From contig OY756958.1 of assembly GCA_963580455.1 (NCBI GenBank), positions 1,438,501 to 1,502,500 on the forward strand: a stretch of 64,000 bases of DNA, read 5' to 3'. The notes beneath the pieces were generated by a model. It saw only the letters and a program-made list of their open reading frames with translations, was not told the origin of the DNA and ran no database searches. Below, piece after piece: positions 1-11,700 of the stretch (its first letter is position 1; each line of letters opens with the position of its first letter). The DNA is from Euonymus europaeus. Lineage: Eukaryota > Streptophyta > Magnoliopsida > Celastrales > Celastraceae. Position numbers and translations under genes: made by a program.

Positions 1-1343
1 GTTTCACCTAGTTAGCCGCGAAATGTGGTTTCTTTATGTAAACGCTTTTCTGAATATCTGTTGACTCCGAGTTCTGAATTCGGTGATTTTTAGCTTGATT
101 TCGCACTACTTTTCGAGCACTACAATCCTGGCGTTTCGTATTTTGATTTCAGAACTCGTGGCAAGTAGGTCTCGTTTCACCTAGTTAGCCGCGAAATGTG
201 GTTTCTTTACGTAAACGCTTTTCTGAATATCCGTTGACTCCGAGTTCAGAACTCATGGCTAGTAGGTCTCGTTTCACCTAGTTAGCTGTGAAATGTGGTT
301 TCTTGAGAGTGAACGGTTTTCATAATATCCGTTGACTCCGAGTTCTGTATCTGGTGATTTTTAACTTTATTTGACACTACTTTTCGAGCTCTACAATCCT
401 GCTGTTTTGGTTTTTGTTTCAGAACTCGTGGCTAGTAGGTCTCATGTCACCTAAGAAGCCGCGAAATGTGGTTTCTTGAGAATGAACGATTTTCTTAATA
501 TCCGTTGACTCCGAGTTCTGAATCCGATGAATTTTAGCTTGATTTCACACTACTTTTCGAGCTCTACAATCTTGGCTTTTTGGTTTTTGATTTCAGAACT
601 CGTGGCTAGTAGGTCTAGTGTCACCTAAGAAGCCGCGAAATGTTGTTTCTTGAGATTGTACGATTTTCTTAATATCTATTGACTCCGAGTTCTGAATCCG
701 GTGACTTTTAGCCTGATTTCACACTACTTTTCCAGCTCTACAATCCTGGCATTTCGGTTTTTGATTTCATAAGTCGTGGCTAGTAGGTCTCGTGTCACCT
801 AAGAAGCCGCGAAATCTGTTTTCTTGAGAACTAACGGTTTTCTTAATATCTGTTGACTCAGAGTTCTTAATCCGGTGACTTTTTGCTTGATTTCACACTA
901 CTTTTCCAGCTCTAAAATCCTGGCGTTTCGGATTTTGATTTCAGAACTCGTGGCTAGAAGGTCCCGTGCACCTAGTTAGCTGCGAAATGTGGTTTCTTGA
1001 GAGTGAACGATTTTCTTAATATCCGTTGACGCCGAGTTCTGAATCTGGTGACTTTTATTTTGATTTCACACTACTTTTCGAGCTCTACAGTGCTGGTGTT
1101 TCGGTTTTTGATTTCAGAACTCGTGGCTACTAGGTCTCGTTCAACCTTGTTAGCCGCGAAATGTGGTTTCCTTTCGTAAACGGTTTTCTGAATATCCGTT
1201 GACTCCGAGTTCTGAATCTGGTGATTTTTAGCTTGATTTCACACTACTTTTCGAGCTCTACAATCCTGGCGTTTCGGTTTTTGATTTCAGAACTCGTGGC
1301 TAGTAGGTCTCGTTCCACCTAGTTAGCCGCGAAATGTGGTTTA
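1..1343 (+). repeat. 173-bp satellite array, forward orientation, subfamily 1
   Basis: Head-to-tail copies of a 173-bp monomer. Unit starts at 1, 174, 271 and 444 show an exact 173-bp step, except that the second unit (174-270) is cut to 97 bp. Each unit begins near GTTTCACCTAGTTAGC and ends near CTAGTAGGTCTC. This subfamily carries GCCGCGAAATGTGG and the variant GTTGACTCCGAG. About 7.5 copies are visible and the array runs off the left edge. The length falls in the usual range of plant centromeric or heterochromatic satellites, but location on the chromosome cannot be told from this window. Confidence 0.93.
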
Positions 1344-3732
1344 TACACTATTCGAAAAATAGTGTGAAATCAACTTAAAAATCGAGGAATTCAGAACTCC
1401 AAGCCTGTGAATATTATTAAAACATTTTATGTGAGGAAACCACATGTCAAACCTAACTATGTGAAACGAAACCTACTAGGCATAAGTTTTAAAATAAAAA
1501 AACTGAAATGCCAAGATTGTAGAGCTCAAAAAATAGTGTGAAATCATGCTAAAAATCAACGAACTTATAACTCGGAGCCTCGAGATATTAAGAAAACAGT
1601 TTATATGAGGAATCACATGTCATAGCTAACTATGTGAAACGAGACCTGCTAGTCAAATCTTCTAAAATCAAAATCTGAAATGCTAGGATTTTTTAGGTCG
1701 AAAAATAGTGTGAAATCATGCTAAAAATCAACGAATTCATATCTCGAAGCCTACAGATCTTAATAAAATAGTTTATTTAAGGAAACCACATGTCATACAA
1801 AACTAGGTGAAATGAGACCTACTAGGCACAAGTTCTAAAATCAAAAACTAAAATGCCAAGATTGTAGAGCTCGAAAAATTGAGTGAAATCAAGCTAAAAA
1901 TTAATGAATTCAAAACTCGGAGTCCTGAGATATTAAGAAAACAGTTTATGAGAAGAAATCACATGTCATAGCTAACTTGGTGAAATGAGACCTACAGGGC
2001 ACAAGTTCAGAAATCATAAACCGAAATGCCAGGATTGTAGAGCTCAAAAAAATAGTGTTAAATTAGGCTAAAAATCAACGAATTTAGAACTCGGAGACTA
2101 GAGATATTTAGAAAACAGATTATGTGAGGAAACTACATGTCATAGCTGACTTGGTGAAGCGAGACCTACTAGACACATGTTCTAAAATCAAAAACTGAAA
2201 TGTCAGGATTGTAGAGCTCAAAAAATAGTGTGAAATCAAGCTAAAAATCAACAAATTCAGAACTCGGAGACAAGAGATATTAAGAAAATAGTTTATGTGA
2301 AGACACCATATGTCATAGCTAACTAGGTGAAATGAGACATACTAGACACAAGTTATGAAATCAAAAATCAAAATGCAAGAATTGTAGAGCTCGAAAAATA
2401 GTGTGAAATCAAGCTGAAAATCAACGAATTCATAACTAAGAGCCTAAAGATATTAAGAAAACAGTTTAAGTGAAGAAACCACATGTCATAACTAACTATG
2501 TGAAACAAGACCTACTAGGCAAAAGTTCTGAAATCAAAAACCAAAATTTCAAGATTTTAGAGCTCAAAAAAAAGTATTAAATCAAGTTAAAATTCAAAGA
2601 CTTTAGAACTAGAAGCCTAGAGATATTAAGAAAATAGTTTATGAGAAGAAACAACATGTTATAGCAAACTAGGTGAAATGAGACGTACTTGGCACAAGAT
2701 CTGAAATCAAAAATCAAATCTCCAGGATTGTAGAGCTAGAAAAATAATATGAAACCAAGCTAAAAATTAACGAATTCAGAACTCGGAGCCTAGAGATATT
2801 AAGAAAACAGTTTATGTGAGGAAACCATATGTCGTACATAACTAGGTGAAACGAGGTCTATTAGGCACAAGTTGTAAAATCAAAAACTAAAATGCTAAGA
2901 TTGTAGAGTACAAAAAATTGTGTGAAATCAAGCTAAAAATCAAGGAATTCAGAACTCGGAGCCTAGAGATATTAAGAAAAGAGTTTATGTGAAGAAACCA
3001 CATGTCATAACTAACTATGTGAAACGAGATCCACTAGGCAAAAGTTCTGAAATCAAAAACCAAAATGCCAATATTGTAGAGCTCGAAATATAGTGTGAAA
3101 TCAACTTAAAAATCAACGAATTCAAAACTCCGAGCCTATAGATATTATTAAAACAATTTATTTGAGGAAACCACATGTCATACCAAACTAGGTGAAACGA
3201 GACCTACCAGGCAAAAGTTCTAAAATCAAAAACTGAAATGCCAGGATTGTAGAGTCGAAAAATATTGTGAAATCAAGCTAAAAATCAATGAATTCAAAAC
3301 TCAGAGCTCAGAGATATTAATAAAACAGTTTATGAGAAGAAATCACATGTCATAGCTAACTTGGTGAAATGAGACCTAGAAGGCGCAAGTTCAGAAATCA
3401 TAAATCGAAATGCTAAGATTGTAGAGCTCAAAAAATAGTGTGAAATCAAGCTAAAAATCAATGAATTCAGAACTCGGAGACAAAAGATATTAAGAAAATA
3501 GTTTATGTGAAGAAACCACATGTCATAGCTAACTAGGTGAAATGAGACCTACTAGGCATAAGTTTTAAAATAAAAAACCGAAATGCTAGGATTGTAGAGC
3601 TCAAAAAATAATGTGAAATCAAGCCAAAAATCAACAAATTCAGAACTCGGAGTCTAGAGATATTAAGAAAACAGTTTATGTGAGGAAACCACATGAAACC
3701 ACATGTCAAACCTAACTAAGTGAAACGAGACC
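1344..3732 (-). repeat. 173-bp satellite array, inverted orientation, subfamily 2
   Basis: The same monomer on the opposite strand, about 14 copies, much more diverged from copy to copy than a young array. Diagnostic variants read on the minus strand are TATGACATGTGG, ATCTCTAGGCTCCGAG and GAATTCGTTG, which are also found in the array at 32676-35245. The left border is the orientation switch near 1343. The right border is near 3732, where monomer sequence stops inside the GAGACCTAC segment. Confidence 0.92.
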
Positions 3733-5066
3733 TACACACAAGCATAAGAAATAAAACAAAAGAAAATTGAACACAGTGATTTTATGTGGCTTGGCCAGAA
3801 TGTGCCTACATCCATGAAGGAGCTCCTGTTTCTTTCACTATATGAAAAACGATATAAAAAGTACAAGACTTAAGTAGGGATTATATTGGTAACCCCATAA
3901 TCCACCTTATACAATGACAAAAGTACCCATATACAATTTTTGTCTCCCCACAAAGCCTTCTTCTTTACCTTTGAGGTTTAAGGTCTAGTCCATTAACACA
4001 ATGAGCCAAATCATAATTCAACAATTATAATAATCGACAATTATCGAATTCACAAACTCTTGTACTGGGACTTTGTTGGAAACAATATTCAAATTTCTAT
4101 ATTTGTTTGCGAGGGGAATAAATTTGGACCTCTTTGGAAACAATAAGTAAGGTACTCAGCAAGTGAGCGTGCAGTTGAGCGGTAATCACTATGCGTATAA
4201 GGATATAACCTTCTTTAAGGGAGCGGATTCAAATCTCTCATCCCCAATTCTCTTGAATCAAAAAGAAAAAAAAGGTAAGGTACTCGTGATGGTGATATTA
4301 GGCCAATTTAGTGCTTAATTTATTTTTATTTTTGTATTTGTACACACTCTGACAAGTGTTGTTAAAAGGGAAGGATGGGACATTGGCGAAGAAGGATTGG
4401 TTTTTTGAACAACTCTTAAGTGGTTAAATTATATAATAATCAAATTGATTGGTTGAATAAAGCTACACTACAAAAAAATTAGTGCACGAAAATTATAACG
4501 AAAGGCTAAGACCAAAAGCATGATCAATAAATTTAGGGAGCCAAATAGAGAAATCAGTGAACCCAATTAAAGAAAGAACCAGGTCCAATAGTAATTAAGG
4601 ACTCCACATTTAGATAATAAGAATTGGGATTCACATCGTCATTCTTTGATAAATAAAGTTGACTGTTTGACTTGGTTAAGGATAAGAGAGTGAGTTCGAC
4701 AAAAAGTGAACATGTGGGTCTTCAAATCTAACAAATTAAGAAGAAACAAATATGAATTTCTTGCACACAATAGTACGAATCGAAGAAATCAAACATATTG
4801 ATATCTTAATTTCATAAAAAATTATTTGATTTGGAAAAAAAAACGCATGTACTCTAAAGTCATAGAGATGATAATCCAAGGAAAATCGCACATTCAAATC
4901 TCTAAACCCTACGATAACAAGGAGCATAACTGTCTCTTCTTTGTCGACGAGCATCTTGCATAGGTTTCAAGAGAAATGAAAGAGAACGGATTGTAAGCTG
5001 AGGAATAAGGTCACTGCGCAACAGGCAGAGGGAAAGTGGAGAAGGAATATGTTTTAAGGAATTTTG
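3733..5066. other. AT-rich intergenic DNA, no gene recognised
   Basis: This stretch separates the satellite from element A. No open frame longer than about 70 codons has recognisable protein features. The part near 3770-3850 resembles sequence common in plant LTR or UTR repeats, and 4165-4260 has a weak tRNA-like pattern; neither could be bounded. The last five bases (5067-5071, TAGCT) are the left target-site duplication of element A. Confidence 0.6.
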
Positions 5067-5071
5067 TAGCT

Positions 5072-5711
5072 TGATGACGTTAAAAAGGTGTCAGTACCGA
5101 GAAGACGATTAGTTGGTCAGACCTGAAGTCATGCACAGATACCGAGGATGAATATCCTCCCAAGAATCCAACCAGCCAAGCAAGGCAGTCCTGGTTGACC
5201 AGCCAGACAATCAGGCAGCTTACCAGCCAGGCAAGATTTCTAAACATGTAGGTCCTTCCAAGGAACCGACCAGCCAGGCAGTCCTGCACAATGAACAAAG
5301 ATGAGCTAAAGGCCGCACCAGAGGTAGTCCTCTGGCGTTGGCACTCCGACGCTCAAGTCAGTTCGTATTATGAAATCAGGCGAGCTCCTCGGACTAGAGC
5401 TCTCCCTCCATTAGAGTTCAAAAATTGTGATTAGGAAGATAATACCTGACTTTGAGAGCTTTATATAAGATTTAGAGCCATTATTAAGATGGGTCCCCTA
5501 ATTATAGTTGGGGGATGCACTTAAATGCCTTTCACCTTGGTAGGTCCAGGTGTTTCACTAGACCGAGGAGGTAACCTCGGTAGGGCACTGCTGCCCAACT
5601 ACTTTTCTTCTTTGCTTACCGAGATGACTTCCTGGTGAGGCATTGAAGACTTGCTGAGCCTAATATAACACGTGTCAACATATTATTGATGAGGGTATTT
5701 TTGTAATATCA
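5072..5711 (-). repeat. 3' LTR of element A (640 bp, complete)
   Basis: TG...CA-bounded direct repeat of which 5151-5711 is repeated at 14683-15239. Shared marks are the AACCAGCCAAGCAAGGCAG segment and the CTCAAGTCAGTTCG segment. By eye I count roughly 20-25 differences over about 557 bp (about 4%), mostly C:G to T:A transitions. A related GACGCTCAAGTCAG segment occurs in the LTR of element B. Confidence 0.92.
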
Positions 5712-5728
5712 GTTGCCCCCCAACTCCC
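5712..5728 (-). other. Polypurine tract of element A
   Basis: Read on the minus strand, the sequence just upstream of the 3' LTR is GGGAGTTGGGGGGCAAC, directly abutting the LTR start TGATATTAC. Element B has a similar G-run in the same place (57044-57060). This is where the plus-strand primer for reverse transcription is expected. Confidence 0.7.
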
Positions 5729-5858
5729 TTATCGAGGCGCCGTTCTGCGCAGATTGATGAGATGAGTAATTATGTCATGCCATTAATTGGGAGATGACAG
5801 CCCAGACCCTTAGATCAACGGTCCATGTTTGTAAGGCTTATTGGCCATCTGTTTCTGC

Positions 5859-5866
5859 TATATAAG
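5859..5866 (+). promoter_or_regulatory. TATA box for the antisense ORF of element A
   Basis: TATATAAG lies 134 bp upstream of the ATG at 5993, in the orientation of the antisense ORF and opposite to gag-pol. Element B has TATAAATA 136 bp upstream of its equivalent ATG. The leader between box and ATG contains repeated CCGAGC motifs in both elements. Transcription start is inferred, not seen. Confidence 0.65.
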
Positions 5867-5992
5867 GGCCTGAAGAACTGGTCATTCCACACATCTTATA
5901 AAAGTTGAGAGCCTATACCGAGCAGTTTGTACATACCGAGCAAGAAAACATTCAAAAAATTCCAAGTTACCGAGCATTCATTGAGGTAAGAC

Positions 5993-8214
5993 ATGTCTTC
6001 CTCTAGTTCTAGCACATCTTCCATATCTGGTTTCTCAACCTCTTCTTCTGATAGTGACCGAGCAACCACCTCTACCGATGAGGTGGTTATAACTCAAACA
6101 AATCCTCCTTCAACAAAACCAATTTTTGTAGAGTCTTCCTCGGTAGATTACCCTGTAGAGTATGCCCCTCATGATCTACCCCCTCCCAATGAGAGGGGTG
6201 GAGGTACTGATGCCAGCACCAATGAACCGACCTACCTTACTTGTGACCTGTCAAATAGTTATATAGACGAAGTAGTAGCCAATTGTGGTGTCCCCTACCC
6301 ATATCGACGTGTGGGTAAGGGTGAGTCTCCATTTCACCCAAACCGAGGTGAGTTTACCATCTCACTTAGGTCTCTTCAGGCAGGTGCTAGGATTCCCTTC
6401 CCACCAGCCATAACCAGTCTTCTTCGTCGGTTCAATCTTTCTCCAGCCATTCTGGCACCAAATTCCTGGCACTTTTTGGCCAACATTTTGTGCCTCTCTC
6501 ACAGGCACCACCTCGGTATTTCGTCCTCGGTCATTCAACATCTTTGTTTGCTATGCAATCTTCCAAATTCTCCTAGCCTCTTTTACTTAAAACTCAAGCC
6601 AAGACTTAAGTCTCCCTTGTACAACCAGTTCATCAAGAGATGGAAAAATTCATACGTTTTTGTACGAGTTCCTCTTCCTGAAGGAGAGGAACTTCTTTTC
6701 CGTACCACCTGATTGGTACCCCTTACCGATCAGTTTAACCGTCCTCCCCAATTGAAGGGCGAGGAAGTAAAATTATACGAAGCCTGGAAGGAACTACTTG
6801 TCGTTGGGGCTAATACCGACATGAAATTCAGCCTACAGGACTTCTTGGTTTCTAATTTTTGTTACGGATCTCGGCAAGGTTTGCTTGTTTTTACTTGCTT
6901 AATATTTTTGGTTATCATCACTGATCGATATATATTTGACTTGTTGTGATGCTTTGCAGATATGGCTGACTTGTCCGAGTACATGGCGATGAATGCGGCC
7001 CCTACTCCTTGGCAACAAAAGAGAAAGAAGCCCTCTAAGGGAAAGGACCCGAACAGGTCTCGTGTGGGTGCCACAAGGGAGACTAGGGCAGCTGACATAG
7101 CCCTCACTGGTGCTACCACATCGGTCACTACTGTGCCTCGGGGTGCTCCTTCTCCTCGGCTAGGAACTCCTCGGCCTGTGGTTCCTCAAATCCCTTGCCA
7201 GGTAAATGATCCCCCTTTGGGATCAATTACCGATGAGGACTTTCCTCGGCATGCTCCCCAGTAGGATGTCAATCAGACTAACAGGATGGTCAATCCAAGA
7301 GTGGCTATCGAGATGCTAAAGCATTTACCTACCCCTGCAGACTATGATAGGGTGTCTAGTCTAACTGCCATGGAGCATCTAACACAGATGAACTCCCTCT
7401 TCATGCATGTATGAGTTTTTGCTCTTGAGCTCGGTATCTTGATTTTTATATAGAATTTTTCTTAACTCTTTTTTTATTGCAGACTGCTGTGCACCTCTCT
7501 GCCCTTCCCTCAAGCATTGCTCGGTTTGCCTATGAGGAGATTGTGTAGAGGGAGAGAGCTGATGCTGCTGCCGAGGAGCGTGCCACCAAGGCTAAGAACA
7601 AGCTGAACTTGGTGAAGGCAGAGATGGAGGAAATGCTGCAAGCCCATTCTGCTCAGCTTGAGAAAGCTGCTCGGCAAAGGAAGAAGTTGAGGGAGAGAAT
7701 AGGCTCTCTAGAGCGCAAATTGAAGAATGTTGAGGAGACTTATCAACGACTCCTCGGTGATGCCGAGCAGCAGACCATCCAGAAATTCAAGGACTCGGAG
7801 GAGTTCAAAGCTGCCCTACGAGAGGAGGGATTCTATGGCTTCCGTGGAGGTGTTAAGGAGTCCAGGAAGCTGCTCTTTAAGGCTGGTCTCGATTCCTCCA
7901 TCCTGACCCCCTTATGCCCTTCTCTCATGGGAAGGGATCAACTTGAGAAGTCCAAGGAGGAGATCTTTGAGGCCTTTAGGTAGGCTGAGCATAGAAGGAA
8001 AATGGGACTTGCGGAGACGGACTTCTCTGAGGAAGAAGCGTCTGATGAGGAGGTGGAGGCAGTGGAAGAGTAGATCCTGGAGGCTGACCTGGATGGACAA
8101 AACCAAGCTCCTTTCCCCATTGCTGAGACAACCGAGGAGGCTTCTTCAGCTTTGCCAACAAATGTGCCTTCTATCGAGGAGTCTGGCTCTGGCATCCCTC
8201 CTACAGTTGTTTAA
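5993..8214 (+). pseudogene. Antisense extra ORF of element A, interrupted by five stops
   Basis: Three exons, 5993-6878, 6960-7408 and 7483-8214, with introns 6879-6959 (81 nt) and 7409-7482 (74 nt), inferred by alignment to the intact copy in element B. Phases 1 and 0 match that copy. Exon 1 resembles proteins annotated as putative gypsy-type transposon (PF04195-like), with a conserved LAPNSW motif. Exon 2 is basic. Exon 3 is a long charged coiled coil ending in an acidic tail. In-frame stops lie at 6710 (TGA where element B has Trp), 7262, 7546, 7981 and 8071 (all TAG). The N-terminus starts with a Ser-rich tract after ATG 5993. The function of this protein class is unknown. It is the same gene as 57402-59469, but dead. 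Confidence 0.8.
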
Positions 8215-8791
8215 TTTTTTTTTTGTATGGGCTTTGCCCTTTTTGTTTTTCTCCTTGCTTGTAATGAACTCCTTTTTTTTCATCATTAATGAAACATGCC
8301 TTTTTGTTACTCGGCAATTCAAACTCATTCATGTATATTCACCTGGTCGGTAGACCGACTATCCAGTTTATGTTTTAAGACTTTTATGAGTCTTAAAAAG
8401 AAATTAAATAGCTTTCTTCAACTGAGGTACCATCCCGGTCGGTAGTCCGACTGGGGTTCTAGGACCCTTTATGTTGAGGACTCAAGTCTTCATAGTTGCC
8501 TAGATACTATCCTAGTCGGTAGGCCGACCAGGCTTATAGTATCTTCATTTCCTCTTTTTGGGAAAATTTGCTTAAGTCTTGACATCTTGTGATGCTGGTC
8601 GGTAAAGCATTTATACTTAGCCAATTTTTTGGCCAAGTTTTCATGTTGTCCGTGTCAAGTCTTCTCATGCATGTAGATGCTTTATTTGGGAAAGATGTCT
8701 TAGATTTTATTCGTTCTCACAGGATTCAATCTGAAAAGTAAATGCATAAAATAGAAAACATTATATGTTAAAGTAAGCAGCCATCGATATC
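8215..8791. other. Spacer between antisense ORF and integrase, with repeated hairpin motif
   Basis: This is the untranslated space where the 3' ends of the antisense ORF and pol converge. It contains three imperfect palindromes of the form GTCGGTAGNCCGAC, at about 8343-8360, 8436-8454 and 8511-8532, and a half copy near 8598. The three differ in the loop base but keep both arms. No coding potential recognised. Element B carries a 93-bp tandem repeat at the equivalent place. Confidence 0.6.
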
Positions 8792-11700
8792 TTAGACATA
8801 GTATCTTAGAAGATTGTCCACGTTCCAAGGTCTCATATCCTTGGGCTTCTCTGGATCTTCGATCTTGTATGTGCCTTCCTTCAAAATCTTCACAACTTGG
8901 TAGGGCCCTTCCCAGGTTTCACCCAGCTTACTTGGATGTTTTCCTGTGGCAACTACCTTCCTCAATACAAGGTCGCCTACAGAGAACTTTCTCTTCCGTA
9001 CTCGTCTGTTGTAGTACTGAGCTGTCCTCTGTTTGTATGCAGCAGTCCGAATCCTGGCATTTTTCTTTGTCTCTTCTAGGAGATCAAGGTTGTTGAGTAG
9101 TAACTCATCATTCATTGATTCTTTGAAGTTGGCAGTCCTTAGTGAAGGGATCCCGATCTCGACCGGGATAACTGCCTCGGTTCCAATTGAGAGGGAGAAT
9201 GGAGTCTCGCCTGTCGATGTCCGGGGTGTAGTGAGGTATGACCACAACACATTGGGTAGTTCTTCAACGCATCTTCCCTTTGCTCCATTCAGCCTTGTTT
9301 TCAAACCCTCTAAGATGGTCTGGTTTGTAACCTCTGCCTGACCATTAGCTTGAGGATGTGCTACAGAAGTGATCTTTAGGTCAATGCTATGGTCTTCACA
9401 GAACTTGTGCATTTTTCTGCTAACGAACTGCCTTCCGTTGTCCACCACCAGGGCCTGTGGCAAGCCATACCTGCAGACAATAGTTCTCCATATAAAGTCT
9501 ATTACTTTCTGTTCTGAGATTGCCGCCAATGGCTCTACCTCTATCCATTTAGTAAAGTAATCTACAGCCACAATAAGGTTTCTCCTCTGTCCGGCTGTCT
9601 GGACAAATGGTCCAAGGAGATCCATGCCCCATTGCGCAAATGGGTAGGGGTCACACTTCTGCACAAGTTCTTTGGCATCCTTCATCATAGTAGGCCAATA
9701 ATACCCGCATCTAAGCACCTTATGACTTAAGGTCCTTGAATCAATCTGGCTTCCACATATCCCATCATGCACCTCTCGAAGTGTGTAGTCTGCCTCCCGG
9801 GGTGTTAGGCACTTCAGATAAGGTAGAGTGAATGATCTCTTGTACAGCTCTCCCTAGATCAGGGTATACCGAGCTGCTCTTTTTCAGAGGCTTTTTGCCT
9901 GGTTGCGATCTTCAGGCAAACTTTCATCCTCTAAGAATCTTCTAATTGGATCCATCCAACTCGGCTCATGAGCAACATTAGTATCCGCCATCAATGTTTG
10001 CACTTCAATGCTCTTTTGTTGCAGTATTTCCACTTGAACTGAAGTGGGCACTTGTACTGAGGAGGCAGATGTCAATCGTGCTAACACGTCAGCCTTTGAG
10101 TTTTCCCCTCTAGGTATCTGTTTGACCTCTACCTTTGGTATCCTCTCCATCAGTTCCTGTACTTTCGCCAAGTACTTGATCATACTTGCTCCTTTTGCTA
10201 CATATTCTCATTTGATTTGCTCGGTGACCAGCTGTGAGTCACTATGTACGATCAAATTTTTAACTTCCAGCTGCTCAGCAAGGCATAGTCCTGCCAATAT
10301 AGCCTCATATTCTGCCTCATTGTTTGAGGCCCTGAAGTTGAATCTTAAAGAATGTGCCATGGTCATGCCCCCCGGGCCAAGCAGAAGAATGCCAGCACCA
10401 CTGCCTTCTTGGTTGGATGACCCATCCACAAACAATTGTCACTGCTCAGGTACAGAGTCGGCATTGTCCTGGTCGGTCTCCTTGTAGCATTCAATAATAA
10501 AATCCGCCAAAGCTTGAGCCTTAATAGCTTGCCTTGGTTGAAACTTGATGTCAAACTCTCCCAATTCAATAGCTCACTTCACAAACCTTCCTGAAATGTC
10601 TGGCTTTTGGAGGACATTCTTGAGCGGTTGGTCAGTTAAGACAATTATTGTATGTGCTTGGAAGTAAGGCCTCAACTTCCTTGCTGTCACTATTAATGAA
10701 AGAACTAGTTTCTCAGCTTGGGTGTACCTTGTCTCTGCACTGATCATAACCTTGCTGACAGAGTATACGGGTCTTTGCACTTTGTCTACCTCACTCACCA
10801 GCATTGCGCTGACTGCTTGTTGTGATACTGCTAGGTAGAGGTACAAAACCTCGCCCTCTTTTTGACAAGTCAAAAGTGGAGGCTAGCCTAGATAATCTTT
10901 AAGGTTTTCAAAGGAAATTTGACACTCAGGTGTCCACTCAAATTCCTTGGCCTTTTTTAATGCCTGGAAGAATGGTCTGCACTTGTCTCCGGACCGTGCA
11001 AGAAACCTCCCTAGTGATGCTGCTCGGCCAGTCAACTTTTGAACTTCTTTGGCATTCTTTGGTGGCTCCATGTTAAGGATTGCTTCCACCTTTTCGGGAT
11101 TCATCTCAATCCCCCTGCTGGTTACCAGGAAGCCAAGAAACTTCCGGACGCTACTCCAAAAGCATACTTTTTCGGGTTAAGCTTCATTCCAAACTGATCA
11201 AGTGTATCAAAGACCTTACGCAGGTCAGTAGGGTGATCCTCAGCTCTCTTGCTCTTTACCACCATATCATCCACATAAGCCTCCACAGACTTCCCAATCT
11301 GATCCTTAAAGATGTGGTTTACCAACCTTTGGTAGGTGGCTCCAGCATTCTTTAATCCGAATGGCATTACCTTGTAGCAATACGTCCCCTCCGGGGTGAT
11401 AAACGAGGTCCCTTCCTGATCTTCAGAATGCATTTTTATCTGATGGTACCCCGAATTGGAATCTAAGAAGCTAAGGAGTTGATGTCCCGAGGTAGCATCT
11501 ACCAGTTGATCAATCTTTGGTAATGGGTAACTATCTTTGGGACAGGATTTATTTAGATCAATGAAATCAACACACATTCTCCATTTCCCATTAGCTTTCT
11601 TCACCATAACCACATTGGCCAACCACTCAGGGTATTGAACTTCTCTAATGAAATTAGCATCCATCAGCTTCCTTACCTCTTCCTTAATCACTTCTTGGCG

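Noticed and set aside
1..3732. Regular repeats considered as a CRISPR-like array
   Set aside because: The full 173-bp unit repeats head to tail with no unique spacers, in a plant nuclear context; it is a satellite.
4165..4260. tRNA-like or SINE-like pattern (GTTGAGCGGTAATC, GGATTCAAATCTC)
   Set aside because: Box A and box B matches are weak and no ends or duplications could be found.
5080..5298. Minus-strand 72-codon frame, also present at 14590-14880
   Set aside because: It lies inside the two LTR copies of element A and is non-coding LTR sequence.
8792..9560. Plus-strand frames across the integrase region of element A
   Set aside because: They are complements of the integrase coding sequence with no domain of their own; the only supported antisense gene is 5993-8214.
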